Source: AEGEAN-183 sp964342745 (GTDB lineage Bacteria > Pseudomonadota > Gammaproteobacteria > Magnimaribacterales > Magnimaribacteraceae). From it: a stretch of 23,976 nucleotides of DNA. Below, one piece after another: positions 21,742-23,976 of this stretch. The stretch covers positions 1 to 23,976 of the forward strand of contig CAYFFW010000022.1 of assembly GCA_964342745.1 (NCBI GenBank), read 5' to 3'. The notes beneath the pieces were generated by a model. That model was not told the DNA's origin, did no database searches, and was given only the letters and a program-made list of their open reading frames with translations. The position numbers and the translations under genes are program-made. How positions within the stretch are numbered: position 1 is the stretch's first letter; every line of letters begins with the position of its first letter.

Positions 21742-22953
21742 TATATAAGAATCCCCCGTTTCTTTTAATGTATCTTCAATGGAGTAAGTTGAAAGACCGA
21801 GGTCTTTTATTGCTAAAGAACAATAGGATCTAGGAGAATCATAAGTACTCTCCTTTGGCTTGCCATCTTCCATTTCTTCACCGCCAATATTGTCTATTTC
21901 TGGAAATAATTGTTTTAGTTTGGATTGAAGTTCCCAGGTAAACATTTCACCAGATGTATCTGTAGCAGAAAGAATATATCTCGAACCGTTTTTTGCATTA
22001 GGGCTTTCAGTTCCTAATCTATGGGCTCTAGCTACATCTCTTACATCTACCATGTTCCACAACATCCTACTTCCTCGAAGTTGCCTTCCATCCCATTCTC
22101 CAAAGTCTAAACCTTTTAATAATTGCCCAATCCAAAATTGCCAACTAAAGAATTGATTATGATTCTCAGTCATTAGAGGACCCACTACATGTAAAGGATT
22201 AATCGAAACAGCTTCAAAGTTTCCATCTTCTTCAGCCGCTTTATAAATCATCTTTTCTGTATTAGCTTTTGCCATAGCATAAGCAATGTCTCTATTCTTA
22301 GAGATATTTTCTTCAGTCCAAGCACCTTTATAGCCCTCTACATTATCTCCACACCAATCCACTTCAGAGAATATATAGCCTTCTGGTCTGGGGTGACCCA
22401 CTGCCGCAAAGGAGCTCGTAAAAACAAAACGCTTAACAGTCCCAGCTCTTTTTACTGATCCTATTACATGCTCGTTTTGGGTAAAGCAGCCATCGTAAAC
22501 TTCTTGTGGCGTTTCTCGATTAAAGCCAAGAGCTGCACCTGCATGAATAACTCCTGAACAATTAACAAAGGCTTGATCGTAACTACCTTGTTCTAATAAA
22601 TCTGCTTCAAATAACTCAACACTTCCTTCATGTCCCTGGTTATTAAGATTAAGCAGATGGTCGACTTTCTTTCCATTACTTTTGTCTCTTACGCAAGCAT
22701 GAACTTTATAGCCTTGCTGCATTAAGTCTTCTACAACCCTTGATCCAATATACCCACTAGCACCTGTTACAGCTACTGGACCATCAGTTTTACTTATTCC
22801 TGTCATTACAACCTCCTTATTAGATTTAGAAGAAGGTCTTTCTTCTTCCTTTTCTTGATTGATTCCTTCAGACATGTATTGAATGAAGTCTAAGACTATC
22901 CAAATGACAGCTATAAAAACTAAAAGAACCCAAATAATATTAATTTCGAACAT
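21724..22953 (-). CDS. Extended SDR NAD(P)-dependent epimerase/dehydrogenase, dihydroflavonol reductase-like
   Basis: A Rossmann-fold oxidoreductase of unknown substrate. In the 409-residue reading, the dinucleotide-binding motif TGASGYIG is at 63-70, FTSSFAAVG near 178-186 and the catalytic pair Y225/K229 in YAMAK; MVDVRDVARAH is typical of the dihydroflavonol reductase/cinnamoyl-CoA reductase branch. Residues about 6-23 form a hydrophobic membrane segment, followed by a charged linker to residue 49. A perfect AAGGAGG lies 5 bases before an in-frame ATG at 22806, which would give a soluble 360-residue enzyme; the first ATG (22953) has no Shine-Dalgarno sequence. It follows the hydrolase gene by 56 bases. 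Confidence 0.82.
   Translation of the reverse strand: MFEINIIWVLLVFIAVIWIVLDFIQYMSEGINQEKEEERPSSKSNKEVVMTGISKTDGPVAVTGASGYIGSRVVEDLMQQGYKVHACVRDKSNGKKVDHLLNLNNQGHEGSVELFEADLLEQGSYDQAFVNCSGVIHAGAALGFNRETPQEVYDGCFTQNEHVIGSVKRAGTVKRFVFTSSFAAVGHPRPEGYIFSEVDWCGDNVEGYKGAWTEENISKNRDIAYAMAKANTEKMIYKAAEEDGNFEAVSINPLHVVGPLMTENHNQFFSWQFWIGQLLKGLDFGEWDGRQLRGSRMLWNMVDVRDVARAHRLGTESPNAKNGSRYILSATDTSGEMFTWELQSKLKQLFPEIDNIGGEEMEDGKPKESTYDSPRSYCSLAIKDLGLSTYSIEDTLKETGDSYIALNLL
22812..22818 (-). promoter_or_regulatory. Strong internal ribosome binding site in the SDR gene
   Basis: On the minus strand AAGGAGG is followed by TTGTA and ATG (22806-22804), in frame with the SDR. It is the best Shine-Dalgarno sequence in this part of the window and makes the internal ATG a credible main or second start. 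The same bases encode Lys-Glu in the longer reading. Confidence 0.6.
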
Positions 22954-23009
22954 GGAACTAAATCTACATTAGTTCTTTAATTTAAGCAATTCAGGAAAGT
23001 TAAACCAAA

Positions 23010-23976
23010 TCAATCAATACCTTCAAGAAAATTTTTAATGTCTCTAGCAGTTCTCTCAGGGTCTTCGTACATAGGTAGGTGACCTATATCTTGGTAAATT
23101 TTTACTTTCACATTTGGTATGTTTTGTTCAAATTGCCTGATGCTCTCTAGTTCGATTAAATTATCTTCTTCGCCATGAATAACTAGTGTAGGGGCGCTAA
23201 TTTGTTGAAATATTTCTGCGGTTTCATCGCCATACCTTCCACCAGAGAACATTGAAATTATTGCTTCCCGAGAACCTTCTAAAAGAACTAATTCATGGAA
23301 TTGGTTGGCCCATTCTTCGGTAGCTAAATTTTGATCGTAAACAGATATCTTTAAACCTTGTTCAGCAAAGAATTTAGGAGTAAAAACTAATAAGATTTTT
23401 CTTGTGAAGTTAGAAAACAATAATCTCCAAGCCAAAGGAGAGCTTTCATCTTCATCAGGTTCAGCTTCTCCTTCTCCTTCTACCCTTACACTTGAGGAAG
23501 CTATCAATATAAGGCTATTAATTTGTTCTGGATGTTGTAGCGTGTACCTCCATGACACTCCGCCTCCCATAGAATTCCCTGCAATTGAAAATTTATCTAT
23601 ACCTAAAGAATCAACAAGCTGATTTATTGTTTTCATAAATCTTTCTGTTGAGTAGTCTCCTGATGGTATTGCGCCAGTAAGACCAAAAGCTGGAAGATCT
23701 AGACTAACTAGTCGATAGTCTTCAGATAAATACGGAACAAGTCTTTCAAAATTAAACAAAGAACCATTGAATCCATGAACGAGAACAATGACTTGACCTA
23801 GCTGGTTTCCTTCATCTCGATAATGAATACGGGAACCGTCATCTAAAGTTAGAAATTGAGAAGCCCCAGTAGCATACTTAGCCTCTAATTCTTCTCGAGG
23901 AATATCAAAATAAGTTCCTAAATAAATAATACAAATTAAAAATGCCAGTAATAACAGCCCAGCCCATTTAAATAGC
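23010..23976 (-). CDS. Alpha/beta hydrolase with N-terminal membrane segment, 5'-truncated
   Basis: A serine hydrolase of the alpha/beta fold, substrate unknown. The frame stays open to the right edge, so the start lies outside; 321 residues are visible. A hydrophobic stretch (LLLLAFLICIIYLG) lies at visible residues 7-20, a signal anchor or signal peptide, followed by REELEAKYATGASQF. The oxyanion HG is at 67-68 (VLVHGFNG), the nucleophile S135 in GNSMGG, the acid D271 (GEEDN) and the base H299 (DIGHLPMYEDPE). The TTG at 23759 falls after the HG motif and cannot be the true start. An acidic stretch (about residues 167-178) lies in the lid region. Confidence 0.85.
   Translation of the reverse strand, partial: LFKWAGLLLLAFLICIIYLGTYFDIPREELEAKYATGASQFLTLDDGSRIHYRDEGNQLGQVIVLVHGFNGSLFNFERLVPYLSEDYRLVSLDLPAFGLTGAIPSGDYSTERFMKTINQLVDSLGIDKFSIAGNSMGGGVSWRYTLQHPEQINSLILIASSSVRVEGEGEAEPDEDESSPLAWRLLFSNFTRKILLVFTPKFFAEQGLKISVYDQNLATEEWANQFHELVLLEGSREAIISMFSGGRYGDETAEIFQQISAPTLVIHGEEDNLIELESIRQFEQNIPNVKVKIYQDIGHLPMYEDPERTARDIKNFLEGID

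Noticed and set aside
1..23976. CRISPR array, tRNA, rRNA, insertion sequence, prophage or toxin-antitoxin genes
   Set aside because: No regularly spaced repeats, no recognisable tRNA arms, no transposase or integrase motifs, and all space is taken by the genes listed.

Overview
This window comes from an AT-rich chromosome of a gammaproteobacterium, most likely a small-genome marine lineage such as SAR86; the lineage is an inference and no marker search was run. Three things support it. Every housekeeping protein resembles its gammaproteobacterial counterpart, often at exactly the E. coli length (SecY 443, S4 206, L21 103, L36 38 residues). The FabA/FabB anaerobic unsaturated-fatty-acid pair is present. 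The runs ispB-rplU-rpmA-obgE-proB-rpsT and rplQ-uvrA-ssb are familiar gammaproteobacterial orders. Genes are packed very tightly, Arg codons are mostly AGA/AGG, and no stretch longer than about 110 bases lacks a gene.

Layout. (1) Positions 1-10384, + strand: the end of the S10 operon (rpsS, cut at the left edge, to rpsQ), then the spc set (rplN to rpmJ, with secY) and the alpha set (rpsM to rplQ, with rpoA). These run as one array of 23 genes with gaps of at most 16 bases. (2) 10374-13785: uvrA (-) and ssb (+), divergent, repairing or protecting DNA. (3) 13782-16581, - strand: ispB, fabA, fabB, for quinone side-chain and unsaturated fatty acid synthesis. (4) 16689-19423, + strand: rplU, rpmA, obgE, proB, facing rpsT on the - strand. 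(5) 19745-23976, accessory: a family 9 (heptosyltransferase-like) glycosyltransferase, an SMP-30/gluconolactonase-like protein, and on the - strand an extended SDR dehydrogenase/epimerase and an alpha/beta hydrolase cut at the right edge. The last two start with hydrophobic segments.

How it fits together. Regions 1 and 4 make ribosome parts, the translocon core and RNA polymerase alpha, so growth rate ties them together; the rplU and rpsT promoters both carry GC-rich discriminators typical of stringently controlled promoters. Regions 3 and 5 deal mainly with membrane lipids and the cell surface. The strongest non-gene signal is compaction: all four convergent gene pairs overlap, three of them by the same palindrome TTAA that encodes both stop codons, and two of the three divergent gaps have -10 boxes on opposite strands that overlap.

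I see no CRISPR array, tRNA, rRNA, insertion sequence or prophage, and nothing that looks like a wholly new multi-gene system. The items most worth a second look are the overlapping stops and promoters, the two candidate starts of the SDR gene, and the break in gene order after rpsT.
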